This document shows, piece by piece, positions 22,199-32,600 of a stretch of 64,000 nucleotides of DNA (within the stretch, counting starts at the first letter, position 1; each line of letters starts with the position of its first letter). Position numbers and translations under genes: made by a program. Below the pieces are notes generated by a model. The model ran no database searches, had not been told where the DNA came from, and saw nothing but the letters and a program-made list of their open reading frames with translations. The stretch comes from Temnothorax longispinosus. Taxonomy: Eukaryota > Arthropoda > Insecta > Hymenoptera > Formicidae. Location: the NCBI RefSeq assembly GCF_030848805.1, contig NC_092368.1:7428238-7492237 (forward strand). The letters run 5' to 3'.

Positions 22199-22870
22199 GA
22201 TGAGGCCAACGGAAGATAAAGGGACGTAACGACGCGTTTTCTCTCACTAGCACTTAGACGCACGAAAACCGGGATACTCTCGGTCACTGCCAAGGAACGT
22301 ATCCGGGGTATGCGCGCGCGCGCGCGCTCGTGAACAAGCTCCGCTCTTTTCTAAGTCGACTTGACGGAAACTTCGCTCGGCCGAACTTTGCTCCACCGTC
22401 TATCCCGTCTATCTGTCTTTGTCACTCCGTTGTAGTCTGTCTCAGCGTCGGTATTCGTGATCGATGCGCACACGCGACGCGTGTCACTGCTCGACGTCGC
22501 GCTGCGCCGAGGCCGAAGGACGATGAGCAGCGTCGTCGCGTTCCGACGGGTACACAGGCTGCGCGCGTAACGACAGACACATGGCGTGCGTCAACGGCGA
22601 ACGCAACGTTGTTGCTATCGCAGATGGCTGTAAGTACGCGAACGGTGGCACTGTTATTATCGCGTTGTGCCCATGATCCACACAACATTGGTACCACGAC
22701 CCATACCATACGCGAGCGGAATGACGACTAGAGGGGGGCGGAGGAGCGCGCCAGAGCGCGCCGACGTCACGAAGCCAGGCTCCGCCATCTGGCTGGATCC
22801 GGAAGAAGTAGCGAGCGACCTAGAGAGCGCGCGGCACATTTGAACGGAAGGAGTCAAATGGTACAACGAT
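22199..22870 (-). promoter_or_regulatory. CpG-rich promoter and 5' leader zone of sima
   Basis: About 670 bp of GC-rich, CpG-dense sequence with a (CG)n run at about 22312-22328 precedes the sima start codon on the minus strand. It separates sima from the CHCHD4 3' end. The transcription start was not fixed: no TATA box is obvious. ORFs on both strands here are by-products of GC richness. Confidence 0.5.
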
Positions 22871-23222
22871 ATGACTGTCTATAGTCTATACTTTCTCGCA
22901 TTTTTCTATATTTGTTAGATTAAACTGGAAATTGTATATGCGTACTCATGTCTTGCAAAGAAGAGAGAAGATGTAACATAAATATGAAGAAATAAAGAAT
23001 TTTTCTCTTCCCAGACAAAATTGATGATAAACTTCCTCTAACTTATATTAGTTTGCGAATAGAACGTAGAATGTGATAAGAAATTAAATTGTTAATTCCA
23101 CATAATACTGAAGTTTTCCTTCGCAAGATATCCCTAGATTATTTTCATCCGCAATTCTACCTGCTCCAAGTTGTTCGCAAAGCAATTTGATTAATCTGAC
23201 TTTATAATTGTGTTTTTTTAAA
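22871..23222. other. Intergenic spacer between CHCHD4 and sima
   Basis: AT-rich, no ORF or repeat of note. It holds the downstream region of CHCHD4 and the far upstream region of sima, both transcribed leftward. Confidence 0.6.
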
Positions 23223-23228
23223 TTTATT
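23223..23228 (-). terminator. Poly(A) signal of the RPP14-CHCHD4 unit
   Basis: Minus-strand AATAAA lies about 85 nt beyond the CHCHD4 stop codon, a normal distance for a short 3' UTR. No AATAAA was noticed between the two reading frames, since they overlap. Confidence 0.6.
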
Positions 23229-23311
23229 TTGAACTATACAGTGCAACAGGTAAAGTTAATTTACTTAAAGTAATTAATTAAGATAGAAAGACAAGAGGAA
23301 GACGACTATCG

Positions 23312-23752
23312 CTAATCTGCTGCACCTTGACTAGCAACCATCGCCTTTCTCTTGTCCTCGCTGCCCGCCGACGGCTGCTTCTTCTCCTCCTCCTCGTCTT
23401 CCTCGATTTCCTCTTCGCCTTCCAGATCGTCTGTCGGCATGCCCTTGCTCTCGTATAGTGCCGGATATTGCGACATGCAGCTCTGCATCGTCTCGAATGC
23501 TTTGCGACAATCCGAGCCCTTCGGATCTGCGGTCGAGTAGTGAAAGCAGGAGAAAGCCTCGCGAAATTCTAAACCACATGGCCCGGTTGCCATGCCACCC
23601 AGACACGGGCAATTCCAATTGATCTCGCCATTAGGCAACAACAGTCCGGGACTAGGCTCTGGTTCAGGAAGACTAATCTTACTGGGCACCGCATGATCCT
23701 CCTTAGATGCGAAGATAATGGTGTCTTTGCCCTCTTTACGTATCAATGGCAT
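23312..23752 (-). CDS. CHCHD4: CHCHD4/MIA40, mitochondrial intermembrane-space import oxidoreductase
   Basis: The 146-residue intronless frame encodes MIA40, which oxidises incoming Cys-motif proteins in the mitochondrial intermembrane space and passes electrons to ALR/Erv1. The redox CPC motif is C48-P-C50 in NWNCPCLGGMATGPCG. The structural twin CX9C pairs are C59-C69 and C82-C92, the latter within SDCRKAFETMQSC. The N-terminus MPLIRKEGKDTIIFASKEDH parallels vertebrate CHCHD4, and like it there is no presequence. The C-terminal third is an acidic low-complexity tail (EEEIEEDEEEEKK), as in animal homologues; length fits the family (about 140). Start and stop are clear. The ATG overlaps the last ten bases of the upstream RPP14 frame, implying translation from a shared mRNA by reinitiation or leaky scanning, unless an internal promoter exists. 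Confidence 0.95.
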   Translation of the reverse strand: MPLIRKEGKDTIIFASKEDHAVPSKISLPEPEPSPGLLLPNGEINWNCPCLGGMATGPCGLEFREAFSCFHYSTADPKGSDCRKAFETMQSCMSQYPALYESKGMPTDDLEGEEEIEEDEEEEKKQPSAGSEDKRKAMVASQGAAD

Positions 23753-24073
23753 GGCGAAGATTCGGGAGGGACTTCTCCGTGCTGGTACGTCCTACTATCG
23801 GCAGTGAACGATAATAAATTCGACGACGCCCGGTGAACCGTGTACACGCACGTCTTCCCCTCGTATGCCGTACTCAAAGTCAGGCTTGCTCGAAGTCGGA
23901 CGTAGCTATTGTACGGACAACGAAGGATAAATCTGCGCTTTGCTGGATAGATCTTTAGAACGTCTATGGGACTCTTAGCTCCCTCCTCTCCGAACAGCGA
24001 CCGAACGGCTTCCAAAACGTTCTTCTTGAGATATACGGGAGATACCGTGAGATCAAGATCGGATGAAATTTCT
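23743..24073 (-). CDS. RPP14: RPP14, RNase P/MRP protein subunit, exon 2
   Basis: The frame encodes 109 residues plus the last base of a split Leu codon. Landmarks are VLEAVRSLFGEEGAKSPIDV, FILRCPYNSYVRLRASLTL, YEGKTCVYTVHRASSNLL and TADSRTY. They parallel human RPP14 (AVKDLFGEVDAALPLDIL, LWSSLTLLGSYKGKKC, SPFLLALSGNSRE). RPP14 belongs to the Pop5/Rpp14 family and assembles with RNase P and MRP RNAs in the nucleus for tRNA 5' processing. The acceptor is ctatttgtag (24074-24083). The stop TGA (23745-23743) lies inside the first codons of CHCHD4 in another frame. The complete two-exon protein would be 127 residues against 124 in human. Confidence 0.85.
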
Positions 24074-24284
24074 CTACAAATAGAAATAAACAAAACGTAC
24101 AGTTATTATGTATACAGTTAGAAGTTTTTTGAATGTGCAAATATCTCGAGTTTTTAAAGTAGAACGATCGTCGTGCTCGCTCGGCAATAGAATTAAAGAC
24201 CGAGGGAGTCACACATATAGGTTATGTCCCGCGGACTAGCCGTGGTTACGTCTATATTCATGTCGAAATAGTGAATGTACTAAC

Positions 24285-24337
24285 AGAGAAACGTCTAAGT
24301 AATACATCTTACGATGAAGCGCCGGCTCGCCGCTCAT
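24285..24337 (-). CDS. RPP14: RPP14 exon 1
   Basis: A 53-nt exon opening MSGEPALHRKMYYLDVS plus CT, ending in TCTCT/gttagt (donor 24284-24283). With exon 2 the split codon becomes CTA (Leu), giving YYLDVSLEISSD, which aligns with YHYMKVCLEFQD of human RPP14. An alternative donor three bases further (gtacat) is out of phase and is rejected. The intron is 211 bp. The second in-frame Met (KMYYL) could also serve as start, but the first ATG gives the better length match. Confidence 0.78.
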
Positions 24338-24802
24338 ATCGACCTCGAACACCAAACGGTAGACATCATAGAAGCCTGGACGGTACTTACACGCGATTGC
24401 ACGTGATGCACTTGCACGGCCATGTACGGCGTCTCATCTATGGCCTCACGTGCCGGACGTGCCCTCGCCCCTCACACTCTCACTTCTCACAGTGCCATAG
24501 TGGTAGAGTAGAGAGTAGTGCCGGGCGAACGAAAGTGCAGTACTGCCAAACGTCAGCCAATAACGCATTTCCCCGAGAAAGAAAATCTGTCCTTTTAAAT
24601 TTTCTTCCGAAACTTCTCACAGATTTTCTCTCTTCTTCTTTCTTCGAATTAGGTACTTACGGAAATTATTTCGTTTCGGGTGCACAAAACGCGAAGCGCG
24701 GTGCATTAAACTAAAATTTAAATCTGCTCTTTAATACCGCGTTTGCGGCTCGAATTAGACATTAGACTCTAGACTATTACTTCGACAATTATTCTAAACG
24801 CG

Positions 24803-24805
<3 letters not shown>

Positions 24806-24858
<53 letters not shown>
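24806..24858. repeat. (TA)n microsatellite inside a short inverted repeat
   Basis: About 26 TA units flanked by aaacgcgatg on the left and its near reverse complement tgtcgcgttt on the right, so the whole can fold as a hairpin. Confidence 0.9.
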
Positions 24859-24861
<3 letters not shown>

Positions 24862-25296
24862 GCGTTTGGAGTAATCGTATTATATTAGAGTGACAAGTGC
24901 CCGCGTTAGAAAAATTTTAAAAACATATTGTAACGTGAGAAAGGATTCAAACATTTTCGATTTCATAATTTAAGTCGCGTGCAAATTTAGATTTTCGGGC
25001 ATAAATACATTCGAAAAGAATTTATTTCGAGTGTTTTAAAGCATACAAAATGAATAAATGCGGCCACGAGATCCTATAAACCGCAAAAATTGGACGTTTA
25101 TTCACACCCGTCTCTTTCGGAGTGTGTAAACCCGGCATTAGCCTGCTCCACGATCGACCACGCGTGAGTGCCGGCGGACGCCCGTTGGGAGGGGAGCCCG
25201 TCGAGAGTCCCCCAGGAACTCGATTCTCAGTCGCAGCTCGGCTGTCAGTGCGCGACGATCGAGCCGCGTTCACCTGCCTGTGCTGCGCTCCGTGCG

Positions 25297-25316
25297 CACA
25301 CACGCACATACACACC

Positions 25317-25360
<44 letters not shown>

Positions 25361-25377
25361 ATAATATATATACATAA
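25297..25377. repeat. (CA)n-(TA)n compound microsatellite
   Basis: CA repeats interrupted by tacacccaca pass into TA repeats; further acgcacgc repeats follow at 25379-25396. Confidence 0.93.
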
Positions 25378-26738
25378 CACGCACGCACGCACGCAGGCCG
25401 CACGCACGCCGCGGTGTGTAGGACGTACCCGTACGTCTATTCGATCGTACACGCAAACGCGGGGGTGGAAAACCGTCACCGTGATTTTTGTATGTACGGT
25501 AAGGGTGCACGTGAAGAAGATAGAGAGAGAGGGAGGGAGAGAGACGAGAAAGAGACGATCCGAGGAGGCGGAACGAATCGGGGGACCCATGCGTCGCGCG
25601 ATATAGACGGCGGTGGCGCACACACGGACGCGACCGAGCGAACCGAACGCGCTACTACGCCCAGTCAGTCAGTCGGACGTCGGCACGGGCCCGACGACAC
25701 CCCGACGATACTCCAGCGCTGATTACGCGACGGGGTTCCCACGGGTCCCGACGGGTCCGCCTCGCGAGAAGCTGACACGCGGCGGGGTGCTGATCCGCGA
25801 GCGGGTCGGCGGGCATCGGCAGCGATCGGGTTGCGCGACCCGGGCCCTCGAGCGACTCGTGACAGTGAAGTGAAGCACGCGTGAGAAGTGGCCGCAGAGG
25901 AGGAAGGACGAAGAAGACGCCGGTTAGTTGGGTGGACGAAGAAAGAGAGAACGAGGAAGAGAAAGAGAGAGGGAGTCGGGAAGAAGGAAGAAAAGGGAGA
26001 AAGAAAGAGATAAAGAGAAGGTAGGGGAGAAAGGAAGAGGGCTACAGGACGGGTGGTCCTGACAGCGAGCGGTGACGAGAAAAGACCGACCGTTCTGAAC
26101 GAGCGAGCATTAAACGCCGGAGAGTAATAGAGACCCCATACCCCGTACGTAATTGGCACACTAAAACGAGCTTTTTATCCGAAATAATAGAAAAAGAAAC
26201 ATTCGATAGTATAACACGCTTGCCGCGAGCGCGCTTGGCTTCTCTCGGGAGCTTTCCCTCGGTGTTGGATATATCCTTTTGGTCCAACCCTTGGCTAAGG
26301 CTACCGCAGCGATGAGCTATATCCTTCTACTCCGGCTCGCTCGAGAGTACGTGAGTCTAGTCGGGGAGTATCGTCGTGGTCGTAACTGACCACCCTGGCA
26401 AATTCGTCCCCGTCATCGTCATCGTCATCGTCGTCGTTCTCAACGGCAAAGAGGAGCACCTCGCGCGTACCTCGAGATAGTCGCGGCTGCCGATCTCAGT
26501 CGGCCTCCTCCTCGTGGCGCGCTTCGGCGACGAAGGCGGCATCAAGACGTTGTTCGAGACGACGAACAGCAGCGGATCACCGTTGTCGGCGAAAATCATC
26601 GCGAGAGTCCCGCGTCATGAGGGCCTAGCGTTCGACACCGTGGGTCATCGTGGGTCGTCAGCGTCGGGCGTGCGAGAAGGAACGGCGGCGCGCCGGCGGA
26701 AGCCCGGATAGTAGGAGGAGGAGGAGGCACCCGACAAC

Positions 26739-27809
26739 ATGGCCGCCGCCTGCTACGAGAAGGAAGTGGTGGTAGGTGCCGCCATTCATCACGGACATGG
26801 ACACCACCATCACCACCATCACCACCACCATCATCATCACCATCATCACGCTAACGGAGTCGTTGCGTCGTCCGTCGGCAGTGTAACCGCCCAGACAGTA
26901 CTACCGGCGACGTCTACCGGCCTCGACGATGCTGCCGTCGTCGCCGCCGCGGCCGCCGCTGCCGCTGCTGCTTCCGCTTCCAGCAACTCGTCCTCGTCGG
27001 TGAATGCTGCCAATGTCAATGCCGTCAACGCCAACTCGGTGACGACGAGCGCTGCGGCTACCGCGGCCGCGGCTGCAGCCGCCGCTGCCGCGGCCACTGC
27101 CACAGCCGCAGCTGCCGCCGTGGCAATTAACAGCTACAAGGTGCAAGAATACAAGGACTACTCGCAACCGCTCCACGTGGACTGCAGCGTTGAGTACGAG
27201 CTACCAAGCCAGGCGAAGCCGCCGCCCGGTGGCGGCGAGCCCCTCCTAATGATCCATCCGTGCTACTATCGACGCGCCGAGCGCGAGAGGAGGAGCCCTT
27301 TCGTCAATAATTTGCCGCCCCCGGCGGCGCCGGCGACGGCGCCTATGTCCGCTTCCCGCAGGAACGGTCGCAGGAGCGCCGTAACGGCATCCGCGTCCGC
27401 CGGCGTAGCTGCCGTGACGGTTGCTACGGCAGCCGCAGCGGTCGCGGTCGCGGCGACCTCCTCGACGACAACGACGGTCGTGCCGCCGTCGAGTAACATC
27501 GTCGTTTCCTCCAACGTCGTATCTGCCTCCGTCGTATCGCCGGCGACGTCCATTGCAACGTCCTCGGTCGCCGCAGCGGTAGTAGCTGCCGCGGATTCCG
27601 GTAGTGGCCTCATATCCACAAACGGCCAGATGTCCGCCGTCACCATGGCTGCCTCGTATCGTGCGGCACTTAATGTTGCGGTCACGTTGTCTCAGCAACA
27701 GCAGCAGCAGCCTCAACGGCGGCATCATCCCCAACAGCAACAGCAGCAGCAACAACCACCGACTCATCATCATCATCACCATCATAGAAATCATACTCAT
27801 GCTCATCAT

Positions 27810-27844
<35 letters not shown>

Positions 27845-28499
27845 TCATACTCAGCAACAATCTCAACAACAACGACCCATGACACCAACGGCTTCTGGTA
27901 CCGACGTCATCTCTGCTGACGAGAAGGCAGTCATATCAGGTATTTATCAACATTACTTCCGCGCCATGCGTCACAATCATCAACACCGCCAGCAGCAACA
28001 GCCACAGCAGCAGCAGCAGCAGCAACATCGTACCGTTACTACTCATCAGCTCCTTCATCAACCTCACCAAAGCGACCGAAGTTCCTCTTCTTCGTCATCG
28101 GTCACGTCTCCGACGTCCGTGTCAATCTCCGGTATTCTACGACAGACTTATCAGCAGGCATACAGCAATATTGCGGCCACGAGTTCGAGCTCGGGCAGCC
28201 ATCATCGCGCCGGCACATCGGCGGTCTCGGCGGTCACCCATCATCCCTACAGGCGACCGTCGGTGACGTTGCTGTCGCGAACGGCTTCGCATATCGGTCA
28301 GCAGGTTTCCTCTTCCTCGTCATCCTCCTCCTCCTCGTCCATCTTCGGTGCTTCCAACGGCGTTTCTGCTGCGGCCGGCGTCTCCAGCGTATACGCGAGC
28401 ACGATACACAGGCATCACGCGACTTCTCTGCACGCTCTTCAGGCCGCCGCTGGCTTCTATGAGACGCCGAGTTATCACGCTCTCCTGCCTCAAAGTTAG
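26739..28499 (+). CDS. corto: Corto-like centrosomal and chromosomal factor
   Basis: A 586-codon intronless frame starts at an ATG in good context (acaacATGgcc). It begins MAAACYEKEVVV and then a tract of about 17 His (residues 18-37). Two Ala tracts follow (about 67-78 and 107-127). A conserved-looking unique block at about 131-190 includes KVQEYKDYSQPLHVDCSVEY, EPLLMIHPCYYRR and RRSPFVNNLP. The rest is rich in Ala/Val/Thr/Ser, then His/Gln tracts (about 320-385 and 410-430), with islands ADEKAVISGIYQHYFRAMR (about 393-411) and ILRQTYQQAYSN. It ends SYHALLPQS. The layout fits the insect Corto (CCF) protein, a Polycomb/Trithorax-interacting chromatin factor with a chromodomain-like N-terminal region. 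I make this match from memory of the unique block, so the name is less certain than the gene. Confidence 0.68.
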
Positions 28500-29481
28500 A
28501 CGACAGCCGGATGTCCGGACGGTTTCGCGGCGTTGGGTATCTACGCGTGAACAACAACGGCAACGGATCGTAATCGAACTATTGCGAATCAAAACGAACG
28601 TGTATCGAATCTCGATCATACTGACTCGCGGTAATCTCGGAGTCTGTTCTCGAGTCTTTCTCCATATATTCTTATCAAGCTCTCGATAAAAACTGAGAGA
28701 AACTGAGAGAACTTGTTGAGAAAAAAGAAGTTAAGTCGAGACGTGATTTCCGAGGGCTGTTCGTGTCAGCTAAGAATTAAGAAAAAGCGTTATGGAATTT
28801 TTTAAAAACTTTTTCTTGATATCTTAATACGCGCGTTTGCTTGTAAAGCGCAATTCATAACAGCATCGTGGACAACTGCAGGAGCTTGTTGTCAGCGATC
28901 GTACAATGATGGTCAAATTCGACACGAAATCTTCGTTGTCGATTGTTGTTTGCGGATCGAGTATTCCCGACGTTTCACGTGTAGATTATGTACATACAGA
29001 CTATCATTTTACGCGTAATTTACGTAGACGATGCATAGTCGATGTAAACAACACTTATTATGGCTGTGCTCTATCCTCCTTCCCTTCTCTTTTTTCCCGA
29101 TATTATGTTTAAGGGAGAAACCTGTACTTTATAATCGCGCGATAGTCGTCTTGTAGGATCGATCATTTTACAATACTATTTTTTCGTATGCATTGATTTC
29201 GATAGATACATCATAATCAACGAACGTTACTGTTTTAACTTTTATTTGCGGATATGTGTAATTTATGAAGTTCGTAGAGATGGATGCGAAAAGAGAGAGA
29301 TTTACATAAACGTGACACAAAATAGTGACACGGAGAAAGCACGTGATATCTTTGCACGATTGTAAATGCGAATAATTTATATTATAGAAACGAGAGAACA
29401 TCGAGCCTTTCTAACCGAAAATATCTGCGATGAAATGGCTCCCTCCCCCCCTGGTTAAATTCGAAGAAACGCTAAAGACTT
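28500..29481. other. Probable 3' UTR and downstream flank of the Corto-like gene
   Basis: No ORF of interest. The sequence changes from GC-rich to AT-rich around 28650, consistent with a UTR. No canonical AATAAA was fixed close to the stop, so the transcript end is unknown. Confidence 0.4.
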
Positions 29482-29647
29482 AAGGTGCGATTTCATTGAC
29501 GCTAGAAACCAGCGGCAGCGTCAAGAAAATGTAGGAGTTCTGTTGAATTTTGCGGTACGCTAAAAAGTTGAGACGGTCTGAACTTCTTCCCCCACTACAT
29601 TTTCTTGACGCTGCCGCTGGTTTTTAGCGTCAATGAAATCGTACCTT
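29482..29647. mobile_element. 166-bp near-perfect hairpin MITE
   Basis: Left arm aaggtgcgatttcattgacg, then accagcggcagcgtcaagaa and aatgtag. The right arm is the reverse complement (ctacattttcttgacgctgc...gtcaatgaaatcgtacctt). About 55 bp pair on each side around a loop of about 55 bp. Confidence 0.85.
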
Positions 29648-32600
29648 TAGGCATACAAAGAGTCCTTTCGCGTGCGGTTGATAATCTGAAGTAATTTCCC
29701 TTGGTCCCCCTTTCTCGACCCGAGCGATTCTAACGCAGCTTTGATGTAGATAAACAGATATCGTCGATATATATACATCGTTTAGCAGTCATTTTTACAA
29801 GTGGCTCTTTCTTTTGACATCCGCTTGCTGATGGCGTTACGCATCAGACGACAGTTCAGACATTCTTCATATAGACACGGCGTAGACGCCTCACGCTGGT
29901 TTCTAACTGCTCTCCTTCGAACGGATTGACGAAAACGAATAATTCGCAGGCACATTCGCGACAACGACAACGACCTAAATGGCGGACGCCTCCTTCGTCG
30001 AGACACGCAGCTATATCGGATTATGATCCGGCGAATGCTGCTCGCCTCGATGTGAAGCTACCTTAATCCAGAGAGAGAAGGATGGGGAGAGGGAGAGAAA
30101 GCCCGCATCCTCTCTCACTCTGTTCCGCGCGACTTATCATCTCGATCGTTAAAAGTGCATGCGGGTGGGTCTATAGCGCGCATAGTCGGCATAGGGTACA
30201 TCTGTCTCCCTGCGCGCACACACGGGGTGTCCCGAAAGCACGGCGAAAAGCTGCCGTATCGCTCCGCTCGACATTGACAATGAGGTTCACATTTCTGCGA
30301 TATCAGTTAACGTCAAAACTTGAAACACTGATCCATTTTTTTGCGTATTATATTTAATGACTCTTATCTAGAAATAAAATGTTTGTGTGGATTTTTAATG
30401 CAAGGAACGGAGAAAAGATTCGTATCATCTCGTTTGCCTGCACAATTTAAACGAGGAAGCGTTTAGTTAACTTAGTTAAGCATTAAATGACATTAAAGGA
30501 GTCATTAACTGAAGGAGATCCTAAGCCTGCTTTTCATATCTTTTATCGTTTAAGTACACCTGTATTTTTCTTGAAAAGAATTTTATCGAATGTCATTTTC
30601 CTCAGACGATTAATTTCAAGCGTAAATCGATTAAGTTTCGAATTTAACATCCCGTTAAATCGAAATCTTCCAAACTTCTTCCGAACCTCTACTTCAGATA
30701 AAATTAAACGGGCTTCGTGATTTGCCAAAGTCCGATTTCACCAAAGTCATAAACTTCAATCGCCCGAAAAGGAGGGAGAAAGAGAGAGAAAGATAGAAAA
30801 AAAGAGAGAGCTGACTCGAGGACGAGGGTGAGACTGTTTTTCTTCACCGTGTCGCCACTCTTCTTTTCCACTTTGCTCTTTCAGACACACGTACGCAGCC
30901 GCGCGATTCGAGGAAATCGAGTTGTGTGAGACACCCTGTATAAAACCGCCGTCGCCGACACAACGATCGTACGTGCCATGTTCGTTGTTGACGGTGAGCG
31001 GGTGGCCGGACGGACGGGCACCGAATAAACACACGTCGTGTGCACACATGCGAGCATGCATGCACGCACATACGCGCGTGCACACACACACGCGCGCGCG
31101 CATACATACGTATACCCCCAGTATGCGCAAACCAAGCGTATACATATTATACACACGCGGCAGCCTGACGGATAGGAGGGAAGAGGGACAGATGAAAATG
31201 GTCGTCACTCGTACACACGTCAGGCGTGCGTTTCATCCAGGTGGATACCTACAATGAGCGCGACTTCAGGTAGAAAAAAGAAATTCCCGTTTGCTTAGGG
31301 CCGCATAGCATCCACTACGTTCTGGCCAGCGTTTTCGGGGCTCTGCCGTCGAACGCCGGCCTCTCTCGAGAACTTGTGAGATGTCGCCCCCCCCCCTCCG
31401 CCTTTACGCCCTCCTCGCTCGTTTCTTCATTATTCAGTATTCTTTAGAAGGATAGAGGACGTGGCCGGTATTCTTGAAGGATGGACAGTACGCTCGGTTT
31501 TAGGGCTCTCCGGTTTCACGGTTCTCGATGACACCGTGGATTCGCGGTTCTATCGGATTCAAGGAGTCCACGAATTCCTGGTCCTCGGTGCCGCTGGAGA
31601 GCCCTTCGCGTATACATTCTACTCTTGAGACAACACGTAGAGGAGAAAAAAAAACTACGAAACTCCTCTTATCTTTAGAAAGAAGCGAGATATGCTCAAG
31701 CTTTGATCCCACGGATCCTCAGTTACGCGTATTTCCAAACCCGCAGATTTTTGTGTCCATAATTCCGCGAAGCCACAGATTTTCTTAAGTTCGCGTACGA
31801 GGTGTGCGGAAGGAGTGTCGGATGTCGACGTTCGGATCGCAAATACTAGAAGACCAGCTGAAAATGCAAGAGATTGAAGAATGAATTTGCACCTGTCTTT
31901 TTTGCGCGTGAGAGAAATATTTTCATAAACGACAATGACTTTCTATTTCAATTTCACCCGAATTCTACAGAAAGAGCATTTAATTGTACATAAACTTATT
32001 GCAAATTTATCTTAATGACTAAAACTGCTTAGTAAAGACTTTAATCGACACTATACTGGCTATCATTATAATCGTCATGATAATACGACCATTGATTTTG
32101 GTCAAATTAATCGTCAAGATGTTTCGACCGTGGGTTTTGGTTCTTTTAAATTGATGTAATTTTGATGCTTATATATAATGTAAGCATCCTCTTTTTAAAT
32201 AATTTAATTTATTGCGAAAAATATTATCTCAGCTAAGGTTCGAATCTGAAACCCTCATTCCGTGTAGATGTACAAATTCAACTACTGAGGCATGTGGTAA
32301 TATTTATCGCAATAACATTAGCTTTTGCAATTCAAAAATTGCTCAACTTAATATATATCGCTTAATATTATTAAACTGCTTAGCTTAATATATATCGCTT
32401 AATATTACATTTTAATATTACATAAAAAAATACGAGATTTCTCCGCGGGATTTAGTGTATCAAACTTGAGTGTTTTTCATTTTCAAAGATTTTGGCTATC
32501 AAGTAGGGAAATAGTTTGTATAAACAAAAATTCGAGATTCGGAGGAGAATGATAAAGACAATAAAAGTCATGGTGAACACGTTGTAATAGAGTATCCAAT

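Larger units (their letters stand above)
24338..26738. promoter_or_regulatory. Divergent intergenic zone: RPP14 promoter and Corto promoter/5' UTR
   Basis: The first ~250 bp upstream of RPP14 is CpG-rich and should hold its promoter. From about 24600 to 25100 the sequence is AT-rich with a (TA)n run. From 25130 to 26738 it becomes strongly GC- and CpG-rich, with a purine-rich stretch at 25880-26040; this is the likely promoter and long leader of the plus-strand gene at 26739. Overlapping ORFs on all frames (up to 199 codons) have no recognisable motif. A tcagtcagtcgg initiator-like string lies near 25666, which is only suggestive. Confidence 0.5.

Noticed and set aside
24279..24283. Alternative RPP14 exon 1 donor at TTA/gtacat
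   Set aside because: It would shift phase relative to exon 2; the donor at CT/gttagt restores the frame and a conserved Leu-Glu.
25022..26159. Long overlapping ORFs of 117-199 codons
   Set aside because: They fill a GC-rich, repeat-bearing promoter zone in several frames at once, with CA/TA microsatellite-derived peptides and no motif.
32209..32313. tRNA-like B-box string ggttcgaatct
   Set aside because: The neighbouring bases form an AT-rich inverted repeat, no matching A box or cloverleaf could be drawn on either strand, and the last B-box base is wrong.
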